A stretch of 64,000 bases of DNA. Origin: Thermochromatium tepidum ATCC 43061. Lineage in GTDB: Bacteria; Pseudomonadota; Gammaproteobacteria; Chromatiales; Chromatiaceae. The position numbers were made by a program, and so were the translations under genes. Each line of letters opens with the position of its first letter. The first letter of the stretch is position 1. Shown piece after piece: positions 1 through 8,182 of this stretch. The stretch is from positions 853,501-917,500 of the forward strand of contig NZ_CP039268.1 of assembly GCF_009664085.1 (NCBI RefSeq), written 5' to 3'. The notes under the pieces were generated by a model that saw only the letters and a list, made by a program, of their open reading frames with translations, was not told the DNA's origin and made no database searches.

Positions 1-359
1 GCATCATTCAGCTTGCGCGTGGTCAGTTCGACGCGCGTACCTTCGAGTTCCTGCACTGGTTTCTCTATGTGGCGCTGGGAACCACCCTGGCACTATTCCT
101 CGGCGAGCTGGTGACACTGCTCTACGGCAGCGAGGAGCTACAACAGGCCTGGGTCCTGATCAATGACCGTTTTGGGGTGCAATTTTGGGGGCTGACGTTT
201 GGGCTGGGCATCCTGTTGCCCCTGAGTCTGATGGTCCTGACCCAATACCGACCCAACCCGGTGCTGTTCAGCCTAGCGGCGGTGTGCTCCGCCATTGGCG
301 CCTATTTCTTCCGCGCAGTGCTGATCTACGCCGGTCAGCTCACGCAGATCTATTACTGA
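1..359 (+). CDS. NrfD/PsrC-type membrane subunit, C-terminal end
   Basis: This is the C-terminal end of a polytopic membrane protein that begins before the window; the open frame runs from base 3 to the TGA at 357-359. About 118 residues are visible, with three hydrophobic segments (roughly residues 18-40, 57-80 and 88-108) separated by short polar loops. NrfD/PsrC proteins anchor periplasmic molybdoenzymes and exchange electrons with the quinone pool. Assignment rests on this hydrophobic pattern and on position: the stop lies 19 bases before a Tat-exported molybdopterin oxidoreductase, an order like ttrC-ttrA. The iron-sulfur subunit expected with such enzymes would lie further upstream and is not visible. 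Another integral membrane anchor cannot be excluded from a fragment. Confidence 0.75.
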   Translation, partial: IIQLARGQFDARTFEFLHWFLYVALGTTLALFLGELVTLLYGSEELQQAWVLINDRFGVQFWGLTFGLGILLPLSLMVLTQYRPNPVLFSLAAVCSAIGAYFFRAVLIYAGQLTQIYY

Positions 360-378
360 ATTCTGGAGCCTCGACATC

Positions 379-3075
379 ATGAGCGATCTCGCAACCCGAA
401 ACACCGCGGGCGACCTCGGGCGCCTGAGCCGCCGTGACTTCATCAAGCTCGGCACCGCCGTCGGTGCCGCCGCCGGCACCCTGGCGCTCGGCAGCCGCCG
501 GCTGATGGCCATGGAGCAGAAATTGGGGGGCGACGACATCTCTGCCGTCACCGGTGCCCAGCGCCAGTCCGTGCCCTATACCTGTTTGGTCTGCAACATC
601 GAGGACGGGGGCGTGGCCTTCATCGAGAATGGCCGCATCGTCAAGCTGGAAGGCAACATGGATCATCCCAACACCCGAGGCAAGCTGTGCGCCAAAGGCA
701 ACTCGGGGTTCCTGCACGTCTATGACCCCGACCGTATCATGACCCCGCTGCTGCGCACCGGAAGGCGTGGTGAGGGCAAGTGGAAACGGATCTCCTACGA
801 CGAGGCGACCAGCCTGCTTGCCAAGAAGTTGCGTGAAGTGATTGATCGCGCCAAGTCCGAGGGCGACGAGGCCATCCTCAATGAGATCGTCTTCAAATGG
901 GGCCGCAACCGTACCGGCGGGGCCGTGCATCGCTTCATGCACGCGCTCGGCTCCAACGCCATGATCAACCACACCAACATCTGCGAGTCCTCCAAAAAGG
1001 TCGGGTTGGAGCCTTCCTGGGGACCGGACATCGAGTCCTGCGACTGGGCCAACACCAAGTACATCATCAACTTTGGGTCCAATGTGCTGGAGACGGCCTA
1101 CTTCATGAATCCCAATGCCCAACGCCTGGTCGATGGCGTGGTGGGCAACAAGGCCAAGCTGGTGTCGTTCGATGTCCGCCTTTCCAACACCTCGGCCTTC
1201 GCCGACGAGGCCTATTTCCCCTACCCGGGCACCGATGGGGTCATCGCGCTGGCCATGGCCCAGGTCATCATGAACGAGGGGCTCTACGACGCCGACTTCA
1301 TCCGCGACTGGACCAATGTCACGGCCGAGCAGCTCCGCACCCATCTGAAGCCCTATACACCCGAGTTTGCGTCCGAGGAATCTGGGGTGCCCGCTGCCGC
1401 CATCCGCCGCATCGCCCGCGAGTTTGCCACCACCAAGCCGGCAACGACCTTCTCCTACCGCGGTCCGGTCAAACACGTGTATGGCACCTATCAGGAGGCC
1501 GCCATCCACATGCTCAATGTCATCACCGGCAACGTCGAGAAGAAGGGGGGGTATTGTCTGCCGCGCGGCATGGATTGGCCGCAGCCCCAACCCGTGCCAC
1601 CCAAGGGCAAGGTACCGAGTGTCCTGGCCGCGCCGCCGCTCTATCCACTGGCCTCGCACCATGTCTCGACCCATGCGCCCTACATGATCATGAAGGGTGA
1701 GGCCAAGGTCTCGGTGTGGATGCACCTCTATGACAACCCGGTCTATACCTATCCGTCCAGTCACGTCTGGGCGCATCTGTTGAAAGACGAGGCCCTGCTG
1801 CCATTCGTGGTCTCCTTTAGCCCCTACATGTCCGAGACCACGGAGCTGGCCGACCTCATCATCCCGGACGTCACCTATCTGGAGCGCCATGATCCAGAGT
1901 CCATGCCGAGTGGGCTCTATCCCTGTCTGTCTATCCGTCAGCCGGTGATCAAGCCCTTGGGCGGCACCCAGGAGTTCCGCCAGACCCTGATCGATGTGAT
2001 CAAGAAGGTCGACCCGGATGGGTCGCTCGGGATTCGACAATATTTCGCCTTCGACACGGTCGAGGACTGGATGCGCGCCCATTTCGATGCCATCCCCGGA
2101 CTCAAGGACGAGGGTGGCTGGGAGTTCATGAAGCGCAAGGGTGTGTGGCCCATTTACGGCCAGGTGGACAAGACCACGTCTAAGATCGTCGACAAGAACG
2201 GCAACGAGGTCGAGCCAGAGTACGGACTCTACAAAAAGCCGGTACCCGCCGCTGACCTGGAGGGGGCGGAGGTCGATGCGGATGGCACCATTCGCAAGGG
2301 CGGCAAGGCGATCGGGGTGCGGATTGGGGATCAGAGCTATGTTGGCTTCGCCACCCCATCGCGTCGCATCGAGCTCTACAAGCAAAGCTTCAAGGACTAT
2401 GGCTTCAACCCGCTGCCGGTCTACAAGCGCCTGCCTTCGCGCGACAAGCGCTCCGACGAGTTGGTGCTCACCACCTTCAAGGTCAATGTCCACACCCAAA
2501 GCCGCACGGCCTCTCTCAAGTATCTGGCCGAGCTGTATCACAAGAATCCCGCCTGGATCCATCCCAAGACCGCCGCCGCGCGTGGCATCGCCGATGGTGA
2601 TCTGATCCGCGTGGCCTCGGATGTTGGCTACATCGTCACCCGGGCCCATGTCACCGAGGGCATCCACCCCGAGGTGATCGCCATCTCCACCGCCTGCGGT
2701 CATTCGGCCTATGGGCGCTTGGCCCAGCTCAAGCAGAGACAGGCCGCCGCGGACTGGGCGCAAGGCGGTGACCCGGACATCACCCACAATGTCTGGTGGG
2801 ATGACAAGGGGGTCCATCCCAATCCCATCATCCGGCTGGCCGTGGATCCGATCGGGGGCTCTCAAGGGTGGTTCGATACCCTGGTGCGGGTGAGCAAGGC
2901 CGAGCCGGGCGATCAGTACGGCGACGTCGAGGCCAGCGTCGAGGCCTCGATCAAGGACTATGAGCAGACCCTACGGCTGGCCTACACCGGTGACCTGCAC
3001 CGGATCAATCACAAGGAGGTGGATATCGACTGGGATCATCTGCCCGAACCGGGACTGCACGTCGGCGGGCATTGA
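379..3075 (+). CDS. Tat-exported molybdopterin oxidoreductase, PsrA/SreA/TtrA-like catalytic subunit
   Basis: An 898-residue DMSO-reductase-superfamily catalytic subunit. A twin-arginine signal (SRRDFIK, residues 17-23) and an Ala-rich hydrophobic stretch predict folded export to the periplasm. The N-terminal [4Fe-4S] site reads Cys69-x2-Cys72-x3-Asp76-x27-Cys104, so the usual third cysteine is aspartate with canonical spacing. Cys202, in the motif NICESSKK, is the likely molybdenum ligand. Long molybdopterin-binding domains follow, with the C-terminal dinucleotide-binding domain at about residues 690-800. Context (NrfD-type subunit before, TorD-type chaperone after) fits a membrane-bound respiratory sulfur-compound or oxyanion reductase or oxidase. 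The Tat signal argues against cytoplasmic SoeA. The substrate cannot be read from sequence; tetrathionate, polysulfide, sulfite and arsenic compounds are all possible. Confidence 0.9.
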   Translation: MSDLATRNTAGDLGRLSRRDFIKLGTAVGAAAGTLALGSRRLMAMEQKLGGDDISAVTGAQRQSVPYTCLVCNIEDGGVAFIENGRIVKLEGNMDHPNTRGKLCAKGNSGFLHVYDPDRIMTPLLRTGRRGEGKWKRISYDEATSLLAKKLREVIDRAKSEGDEAILNEIVFKWGRNRTGGAVHRFMHALGSNAMINHTNICESSKKVGLEPSWGPDIESCDWANTKYIINFGSNVLETAYFMNPNAQRLVDGVVGNKAKLVSFDVRLSNTSAFADEAYFPYPGTDGVIALAMAQVIMNEGLYDADFIRDWTNVTAEQLRTHLKPYTPEFASEESGVPAAAIRRIAREFATTKPATTFSYRGPVKHVYGTYQEAAIHMLNVITGNVEKKGGYCLPRGMDWPQPQPVPPKGKVPSVLAAPPLYPLASHHVSTHAPYMIMKGEAKVSVWMHLYDNPVYTYPSSHVWAHLLKDEALLPFVVSFSPYMSETTELADLIIPDVTYLERHDPESMPSGLYPCLSIRQPVIKPLGGTQEFRQTLIDVIKKVDPDGSLGIRQYFAFDTVEDWMRAHFDAIPGLKDEGGWEFMKRKGVWPIYGQVDKTTSKIVDKNGNEVEPEYGLYKKPVPAADLEGAEVDADGTIRKGGKAIGVRIGDQSYVGFATPSRRIELYKQSFKDYGFNPLPVYKRLPSRDKRSDELVLTTFKVNVHTQSRTASLKYLAELYHKNPAWIHPKTAAARGIADGDLIRVASDVGYIVTRAHVTEGIHPEVIAISTACGHSAYGRLAQLKQRQAAADWAQGGDPDITHNVWWDDKGVHPNPIIRLAVDPIGGSQGWFDTLVRVSKAEPGDQYGDVEASVEASIKDYEQTLRLAYTGDLHRINHKEVDIDWDHLPEPGLHVGGH

Positions 3076-3154
3076 TGCATCGGATGGGTGGAGCGTCGCG
3101 AAACCCATCATCCTCCAGTCGCCCAGGCCGCCAAACAACCGAGGAATTCGAGGA

Positions 3155-3904
3155 ATGCAGAGACATCACCAAACCGCGGCCCAGTCATCCAGACTGGTTG
3201 CGTCCGATGCATCCATCGAGGAGCGCACCGCGTTGTCTTGTCTGTACAAGCTGATAGCGCGCTGTCTCGAAGAGGAGCTCGACCGCGAGACATTGCGCCT
3301 GCTGCGCGGTGCACTGCGCGAGCCGCTGAGCGCGGCGGGCTGGACCCTGGATACCGACTTTCTCACCACTGCCGAAGACGACCTGCTCGAGGTCCTGGCC
3401 GAGGAGTACACCGGGCTCCTGGTCGCCCCCGGCGGCCTCAATCCCTACGCCTCGGTGTTCGAGACCGGGGCACTCTTCGGCGAGCCCTGCGACCGCGCGG
3501 TGGCGGCTTACCGCGAGGCCGGCTGTGTCTACCAGCGGCGTCTGAGCGGCGAGTTCCCGGATCACATCGGTACCATGCTCGGCTTCCTTGGCTATCTCGC
3601 CGAGTCTGAGGCAGACGCCGTGCGCCGGGGTGACACCGAAGCCGCCGAGCGGACCCGGAGACGCCACGACCGCTTTCTCCTGGAGCAGCTTGGACCCTGG
3701 GCGCCCGGCTGGTGCCGGCGCGCCGCGCGCGCGGCGCTGCACCCCTTCTACCGCCAGCTGCTCCAGTTCACCGAGCAGCTCCTGTGGCAGGCACTGGCCG
3801 AGATCACCGACCGGCGCGGACTGAAGGAACTGATGACCCAGAACCAGCGCGAGCCCAAGAGGCTCGACTACAACGCCGACTTCCGCAAGGCATCGGGTCT
3901 CTAG
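3155..3904 (+). CDS. TorD/DmsD-family molybdoenzyme chaperone
   Basis: A predicted soluble, mostly helical protein of 249 residues. ATG 3155 was chosen because a GAGG lies upstream and the frame before it is low-complexity, although the frame stays open further back. The central segment with EYTGLLVAPGG and NPYASVF followed by a conserved-looking helix and a late DHIGTMLGFLGYLAE motif matches TorD-like redox enzyme maturation proteins. These bind the Tat signal of a molybdoenzyme and hold it back until cofactor is inserted. It begins 80 bases after the molybdoenzyme stop, so that enzyme is the obvious client. There is no signal peptide or membrane segment, consistent with a cytoplasmic chaperone. 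Confidence 0.85.
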   Translation: MQRHHQTAAQSSRLVASDASIEERTALSCLYKLIARCLEEELDRETLRLLRGALREPLSAAGWTLDTDFLTTAEDDLLEVLAEEYTGLLVAPGGLNPYASVFETGALFGEPCDRAVAAYREAGCVYQRRLSGEFPDHIGTMLGFLGYLAESEADAVRRGDTEAAERTRRRHDRFLLEQLGPWAPGWCRRAARAALHPFYRQLLQFTEQLLWQALAEITDRRGLKELMTQNQREPKRLDYNADFRKASGL

Positions 3905-3928
3905 ACGAACCATGGAGATGAGCCATCC

Positions 3929-5062
3929 ATGCGCATCCTGATCGTTGAGGGCTCGGGTCGCGGGTTCCTCTGTCACTACAGCCATGCCCTGGCTTTGGGG
4001 CTGCACCAGGCCGGCATCGCCGTGCGGCTCCTGACCGGCGCGCGTGACGAGCTGGCCGAGTGGGCGGTCCCCTTTGACAAGCGGGCCTGTCTCGCCGATG
4101 GGCTGGCCGGCTGGTGGTGTCTGCGCCGCGAGGTGCGTGAATATCGACCGGACCTGGTGCATCTACAATGGATCAACCACCCGCTCGCAGCACTCGCCTT
4201 CCTCCACTGGGCGCAGGCGCGCGGCATCGCGGTGATCTACACCCCGCACAATATCCTGCCGCACGAACGGCGCTGGCTGAGCCTGCCGCTGTTTCGCGCC
4301 CTCTATCGGCGGGTCGATCGCGTGGTCGCACGCGACAGGCACATGGGCTGGGCGCTGGAAGAGTTGCTCGATACCCCACAGGAGCGGCTGGCGCATCTCC
4401 CAGGAAGCCCCAACCCCATGGCGCTCGATCGCTTCCCGATGCAGCCCTGTCCGGAGCTCGCCAAGGCCCGGGACGAAGAACTGCGGCTGCTGTTCTTCGG
4501 CCATGGCTCGGCCCGCAAGGGGCTGGACGTGCTGCTCGGCGTGCTGGCTTCCCGACCCTGGCCGCGCGCCCTCCATCTGGTGGTCGCGGGGGAGGGCGTC
4601 CTGAACGGGATCGACCCCGGCCTGGTCGTTGCCGCCCGCGCCCGGCTGCGGATCACGGTGATCGACCGTTATCTACGCCCGCCCGAGGTCAAGCATCTGT
4701 TCTCGACCGGCGATCTCCTGGTCATGCCTTACCGTAAGCGCTGTAAGAGTCCGCTCACCGATCTGGCGGCGGCCTTCGGCGTTCCGGTGCTACGTTCCGA
4801 CCGGGTGCAGGGGACCGGCTTCCGCGAGGGTTGGCAGGGGCAGACCTATCCGCACGATCAACCCAGGCTGTTGGCGGAACGACTGCTCGGTCTGGTCGAG
4901 GACCGCGCGGCGCTGGCTGCCCTGCGTGGACCCTGCGAACCTGTGACGGTCGCCATGACCCGTCTGGCCGAGGGCCATCGCCTGCTGTACCGGGAAGTGT
5001 TCGAGTCGGCTTCCAGCCGGCGAGAACCGGCTGGAAGCCAGCTCCACCTGGGAGGACTCTGA
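3929..5062 (+). CDS. Glycosyltransferase, GT-B fold (GT4-like)
   Basis: A 377-residue protein starting MRILIVEG, with a glycine-rich N-terminal loop (EGSGRGF, residues 7-13) and an HNILPHERRWLS stretch near residue 107. The C-terminal half carries LLFFGHGSARKGLDVLL (about 187-203) and a D-x-L-VMPYRK segment (about 264-272) that resemble the donor-nucleotide half of GT4-type enzymes. It would transfer a sugar from an activated donor, but acceptor and sugar are not predictable. The start has GGAG upstream at 3912-3915. Its stop TGA overlaps the ATG of the next gene (TGATG at 5060-5064), so the two are translationally coupled. Its relation to the molybdoenzyme operon is positional only. Confidence 0.75.
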   Translation: MRILIVEGSGRGFLCHYSHALALGLHQAGIAVRLLTGARDELAEWAVPFDKRACLADGLAGWWCLRREVREYRPDLVHLQWINHPLAALAFLHWAQARGIAVIYTPHNILPHERRWLSLPLFRALYRRVDRVVARDRHMGWALEELLDTPQERLAHLPGSPNPMALDRFPMQPCPELAKARDEELRLLFFGHGSARKGLDVLLGVLASRPWPRALHLVVAGEGVLNGIDPGLVVAARARLRITVIDRYLRPPEVKHLFSTGDLLVMPYRKRCKSPLTDLAAAFGVPVLRSDRVQGTGFREGWQGQTYPHDQPRLLAERLLGLVEDRAALAALRGPCEPVTVAMTRLAEGHRLLYREVFESASSRREPAGSQLHLGGL

Positions 5063-5646
5063 TGTCCGGCGCCGGCAAGACCCTGATCCTGATTGCCCAC
5101 ACCGCCCGTCTGCCGGACCTGGTCAAGCTGGTCCGCAAGCGCCGGGCGGTGTTCGCGGACTATCGCCTGCTCGCCACCCTGGAGACCGGTACGGCCATCG
5201 AGGCCGAGACCGGACTGGAGGTCACCTCGCTCTTCTCTGGGCGCAGTGGCGGCGAGATCCAGCTCTGCGGACTCATCTGTACCAACAGCATCCGCGCCGT
5301 CTATTTCATCCGCGACCTGGAGACGAATCGCTTGGACGAGCCAGACATCACGCCCTTCTATCGTGCCTGCGACCTCAACAATGTCCCGCTCGCCACCAAC
5401 ATGGTCGGCGCGGTTGCGCTGACGCATTGGCTGGGGCGACACCTGGAGTCAGTGCGTTCGCCCTCACCCCCGGACCCTCTCCCGGAGGGCGAGGGGGGTG
5501 ATGGCTCCTCTCCCCCTGGGCATGGGTATCTACACAAACCCGGCTCTATTCGGGGGATTTCTCGCGGGGAAGATGAGGTACAAATAAGCGGTATGCGACG
5601 AATTTTGGTGACAAGCGTCTTGACGGACGCTATGGGAAGCTGTTGA
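5062..5646 (+). CDS. Methylglyoxal-synthase-like protein with IS-derived C-terminal tail
   Basis: The first about 130 residues have the methylglyoxal synthase fold: ILIAHT, an S-G-x-S-G-G-E-I-Q-L stretch aligned to the family's GPxGGDQQ, and NNVPLATNM near residue 112. The family enzyme converts dihydroxyacetone phosphate to methylglyoxal. Here key acids appear changed: GGD becomes GGE, and the Asp of the FFWDPL motif aligns with Arg in YFIRDLE. Activity is therefore doubtful. Downstream of about base 5455 the frame runs through a palindromic repeat and into the IS4 element, adding about 60 foreign residues before a stop at 5644-5646. The native end was probably near base 5460-5500. The start is fixed by the TGATG overlap with the glycosyltransferase. 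Confidence 0.65.
   Translation: MSGAGKTLILIAHTARLPDLVKLVRKRRAVFADYRLLATLETGTAIEAETGLEVTSLFSGRSGGEIQLCGLICTNSIRAVYFIRDLETNRLDEPDITPFYRACDLNNVPLATNMVGAVALTHWLGRHLESVRSPSPPDPLPEGEGGDGSSPPGHGYLHKPGSIRGISRGEDEVQISGMRRILVTSVLTDAMGSC
5458..5517. repeat. GC-rich palindromic REP-like repeat at IS insertion point
   Basis: A block of CCCTCACCCCCGG / CCCTCTCCCGGAGGG / GAGGGG type that is nearly self-complementary, of the kind scattered between genes in GC-rich proteobacteria. It continues on the other side of the IS (AGAGGGGAGAGGGG at 6922-6935). IS copy 1 therefore appears to have landed inside it. Related GC-rich sequence flanks IS copy 2 (GCGCGGGCGGGGGAG at 17228-17242). Confidence 0.6.
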
Positions 5647-6921
5647 AGGGGCATATGAACTGTACTGGCCCCTTGGCAGCGGGAGTCAAAGCCGTGCCGG
5701 ACGGGAAGAAAGCCGCGTCGCACGCCCAGGCGATGGGGCGATTTCTGGCGAATCCACGGGTGACGCCTGAGGGGCTGTCGGTTCCGCTGTTGGCGGCGAC
5801 ACGGGAGGCCGTGACGGCGGATGGCGGTGAGTATGTGTTGGCGGTGGCGGACTGGTCGAGAGTGAACGATGGAGGGCACGCCTCGAAACGGGATCGCCTG
5901 CAAATGACCCATGCCACGGATGTGGGCGACGAACTGCAAAGCAGCCTCCTGGTCAGTGCCGAGGATGGCGCGCCCTTGGGGGTGCCGGTGCAGGATCTGG
6001 TGACGGCCCAAGGCGTCTGGAGCTCGTGTGCCGACACGATCAGCCCCAAGGTGTCTTCGCCTCTGGACGAATTGAGCGAGCGGATGAGTTGGCTGGAGCA
6101 GCAGAAATTCGGCCCCCGGTTGGTACATGTGATTGATCGCGAAGCGGATTCGGTCGGCCATCTGCGCCGCTGGACGCGCGACGGCCAGTTGTGGCTGGTG
6201 CGCGCCAAAGGGAACTCGACGGTACGTTACGGCAACGGCTCGATGCGCATCGACGCGGTGGCCAAGCAACTTGGCTATACCCGAGAACGCCAGGTTCTCT
6301 GCCAAGGCCGACCGATCCAGCACTGGATTGCCAGTGCGCCGGTAGTTCTGACCCGGCCAGCGAAACCGAAGAAAATCGGCGCTGACGGGCGGCGGCAGCG
6401 ACCGGTTCCGGGCGAACCGCTGAAGGCCCGGCTGGTGGTCAGTCGCCTGTGCGACGAAGCCGGACATCTGGTGGCCGAATGGTTCTTGCTCACGTCGGTG
6501 CCTGAAACCGTCAGTGCCGCGCGTGTGGCACTGTGGTACGACTTCCGCTGGCAGATCGAATCGTTCTTCAAACTGCTCAAACAGGCAGGCCATCAACTGG
6601 AGCAGTGGGAACAGGAGAGCGGGGGAGCCCTATTCAAGCGTCTGCTGATCGCCACCCAGGCCTGTATCCTGGTGTGGCGCCTGGCTGCGCAGCAGACCGA
6701 GGAGGCACAAGCCGCCCGGCAGTTTCTCGTGCGCTTGTCCGGCAGGCAGATGAAGGCATCTCGCCTTGTTACCCCCTCCGCCTTGTTGGCTGGCGCTTTC
6801 ATACTGTTCGCCATCCTCGATTCCCTTGATCACTCTTCCATCCCAGAACTCCGTGCCTTCGCCAACTCGATTCTTCTTGCTAACGGAGGGGATGGATGAA
6901 ATTGTGTAGATACCTATGCCC
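5518..6921 (+). mobile_element. IS4-family insertion sequence, copy 1 (1404 bp)
   Basis: It is bounded by 20-bp terminal inverted repeats, GGGCATGGGTATCTACACAA at 5518-5537 and its complement with one mismatch at 6902-6921. It carries one transposase gene. A second copy of the same length at 15824-17227 differs at only six bases that I found (5548 and its counterpart 15854, plus five within the transposase). No direct target duplication is visible. The flanks (CTCTCCCCCT before, AGAGGGGAG after) look instead like arms of a palindromic repeat, so the exact tips could be a few bases off. It interrupts a same-strand gene series. Confidence 0.9.
5643..6899 (+). CDS. IS4-family transposase, copy 1
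   Basis: A 418-residue DDE transposase. The IS4 signature Y-x2-R-x3-E-x6-K is present in full (YDFRWQIESFFKLLK, about residues 298-312). The preceding acidic positions are in VADWSRV (about residue 67) and VIDREADS (about 163). The annotated start is TTG 5643, with ATG 5655 as alternative. The same frame upstream, back to the TGA at 5574-5576, reads YATNFGDKRLDGRYGKLL, which resembles the conserved N-terminus of IS4/Tn5-type transposases but contains no ATG or GTG. A four-codon ORF (MRYK) at 5573-5587 sits one frame off. The natural N-terminus is therefore either reached by frameshifting or broken. Confidence 0.9.
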   Translation: MKGHMNCTGPLAAGVKAVPDGKKAASHAQAMGRFLANPRVTPEGLSVPLLAATREAVTADGGEYVLAVADWSRVNDGGHASKRDRLQMTHATDVGDELQSSLLVSAEDGAPLGVPVQDLVTAQGVWSSCADTISPKVSSPLDELSERMSWLEQQKFGPRLVHVIDREADSVGHLRRWTRDGQLWLVRAKGNSTVRYGNGSMRIDAVAKQLGYTRERQVLCQGRPIQHWIASAPVVLTRPAKPKKIGADGRRQRPVPGEPLKARLVVSRLCDEAGHLVAEWFLLTSVPETVSAARVALWYDFRWQIESFFKLLKQAGHQLEQWEQESGGALFKRLLIATQACILVWRLAAQQTEEAQAARQFLVRLSGRQMKASRLVTPSALLAGAFILFAILDSLDHSSIPELRAFANSILLANGGDG

Positions 6922-6954
6922 AGAGGGGAGAGGGGTTGAGGTGAGGATGCTCCC

Positions 6955-8127
6955 ATGCTGAACCCCGCCTCGACGCCATCGACCCAAGGCGCGGCGCTGG
7001 CCCTATTGGAGGGCCGCGAGCTGCTGGAGGAGGAGACCCTCTGTCTTAACCTGCGCGGACGTGGCGAGCACTGCCACCGCTGTGCCGCCGCCTGTCATGC
7101 CGATGCCCTCTTCTTGTCGCTTGATGCCCTGGAGGTCGACCGCGCGCGCTGTACCGGCTGTGGCGGCTGTGTGCCCGTCTGCCCGGCCGGGGCACTGCGT
7201 CTGAGCGGCTTCTCACCGGCGCGGTTCCTGGCTGCGCTCGATGGCGCGCCCGAAGTGCATCTCCATTGCGGGGCGAGCCGGGATGACGGCGGCGGGGTGG
7301 TGATCCCCTGTTTCAAGGTGCTCGATGAGCGTCTGTTGGCCGCCGCGCGCGCCGACGGGGTCGAGACGCTGCACCTGCACGGTCTGGAGCAGTGCACCCG
7401 CTGTCGGCACGGCGGCGCGTTGGAGTGGCTCGACCGCGTCGGGCGCCGCCTGACACGGCGTCTCGGGGAGTCCGCACCCCGCCTGCACCAGTCTCCACCA
7501 GGCGGGTCTGCCGCTGCCGGGCCGCGCGCCCGTCAGGATCAGCCTCAGCTCAGCCGCCGCGCCTTCCTGCGCCTCGCCGGGGCGCGCGCCTCGCTGGAAG
7601 CCGCGCGCTGGCTGGTGCCGGTCGAGGAGGACGACGAGGCGGGCACGGATCTGCCCTTCTTCCAGGGTGACATCACCGAGATCCGCCGGCCGCATCCTTA
7701 CCAGATGCTGCTGGCGGCACGGGTCGAGCAGCTGCCCTGGGGCGCTGAGCAACCACTGCCCTGGCGGCTGCGCACCCTGGAGGCGCACTGCACCGGCTGT
7801 CTGGTGTGCGGACAGCGCTGTCCGACCGGCGCCCTGCTCGCACACGAAGAGGGACATAGCGCCCTGGCGATCTCGTTCGAGCCAGCGCTCTGCACCGACT
7901 GTGGTCTCTGTACGGCGCTTTGCCCGGTCGAGGCCATTGCGATCCAGCCGGTGCATCGGGCGAGCCAGGTCACTGCGCCGCGCGAAACCCTGATGATGCG
8001 CCGGCTCAGGGCCTGCGCACGCTGCGGCGATGGTTTCGAACCGGAGACGCCGGACGCAAAGCACTGTCCCATCTGCGCCAAGGAGAGGGCGCTGGACGAG
8101 GAGTGGCTGGCGATGCTGGGGGCTTGA
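6955..8127 (+). CDS. Multi-cluster [4Fe-4S] ferredoxin-like protein with internal twin-arginine motif
   Basis: A 390-residue polyferredoxin. The N-terminal half has CHRCAAACH (about residues 40-48) and CTGCGGCVPVCP (about 66-77). The C-terminal half has CTGCLVCGQRCP (about 281-292) and CTDCGLCTALCP (about 315-326). The end has a CARCG...CPIC pair typical of a small metal-binding knuckle. An SRRAFLRLAG motif lies near residue 200 between the halves. It looks like a Tat signal but is internal, so this may be a fusion of a cytoplasmic ferredoxin with a once-exported one. It starts 33 bases after IS copy 1 and leads a tightly packed same-strand run. The likely role is electron transfer linked to the molybdoenzyme or to the haem proteins downstream. 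Confidence 0.8.
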   Translation: MLNPASTPSTQGAALALLEGRELLEEETLCLNLRGRGEHCHRCAAACHADALFLSLDALEVDRARCTGCGGCVPVCPAGALRLSGFSPARFLAALDGAPEVHLHCGASRDDGGGVVIPCFKVLDERLLAAARADGVETLHLHGLEQCTRCRHGGALEWLDRVGRRLTRRLGESAPRLHQSPPGGSAAAGPRARQDQPQLSRRAFLRLAGARASLEAARWLVPVEEDDEAGTDLPFFQGDITEIRRPHPYQMLLAARVEQLPWGAEQPLPWRLRTLEAHCTGCLVCGQRCPTGALLAHEEGHSALAISFEPALCTDCGLCTALCPVEAIAIQPVHRASQVTAPRETLMMRRLRACARCGDGFEPETPDAKHCPICAKERALDEEWLAMLGA

Positions 8128-8182
8128 TCGGGCGGGAGGTTACGGGCGGCTCGCCGGCTGGCGGGCGGGGTGACCGACTCGA

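Noticed and set aside
340-2865. Long minus-strand open frame (841 codons) opposite the molybdoenzyme
   Set aside because: It is the antisense shadow of a strongly recognisable gene in high-GC DNA; it has no motifs and its composition mirrors the real frame.
379-3075. Assignment as SoeA, the cytoplasmic sulfite-oxidising enzyme of purple sulfur bacteria
   Set aside because: The protein has a clear twin-arginine signal and a TorD-type chaperone, which points to the periplasm, whereas SoeA is cytoplasmic.
5358-6596. Minus-strand open frame across the IS4 transposase, repeated at 15787-16902
   Set aside because: Antisense of the transposase gene in both copies; no domain or ribosome site.
5509-6931. 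Direct target-site duplication around IS copy 1
   Set aside because: The flanks are inverted rather than directly repeated (CTCTCCCC versus GGGGAGAG); no 9-12 bp direct repeat is visible.
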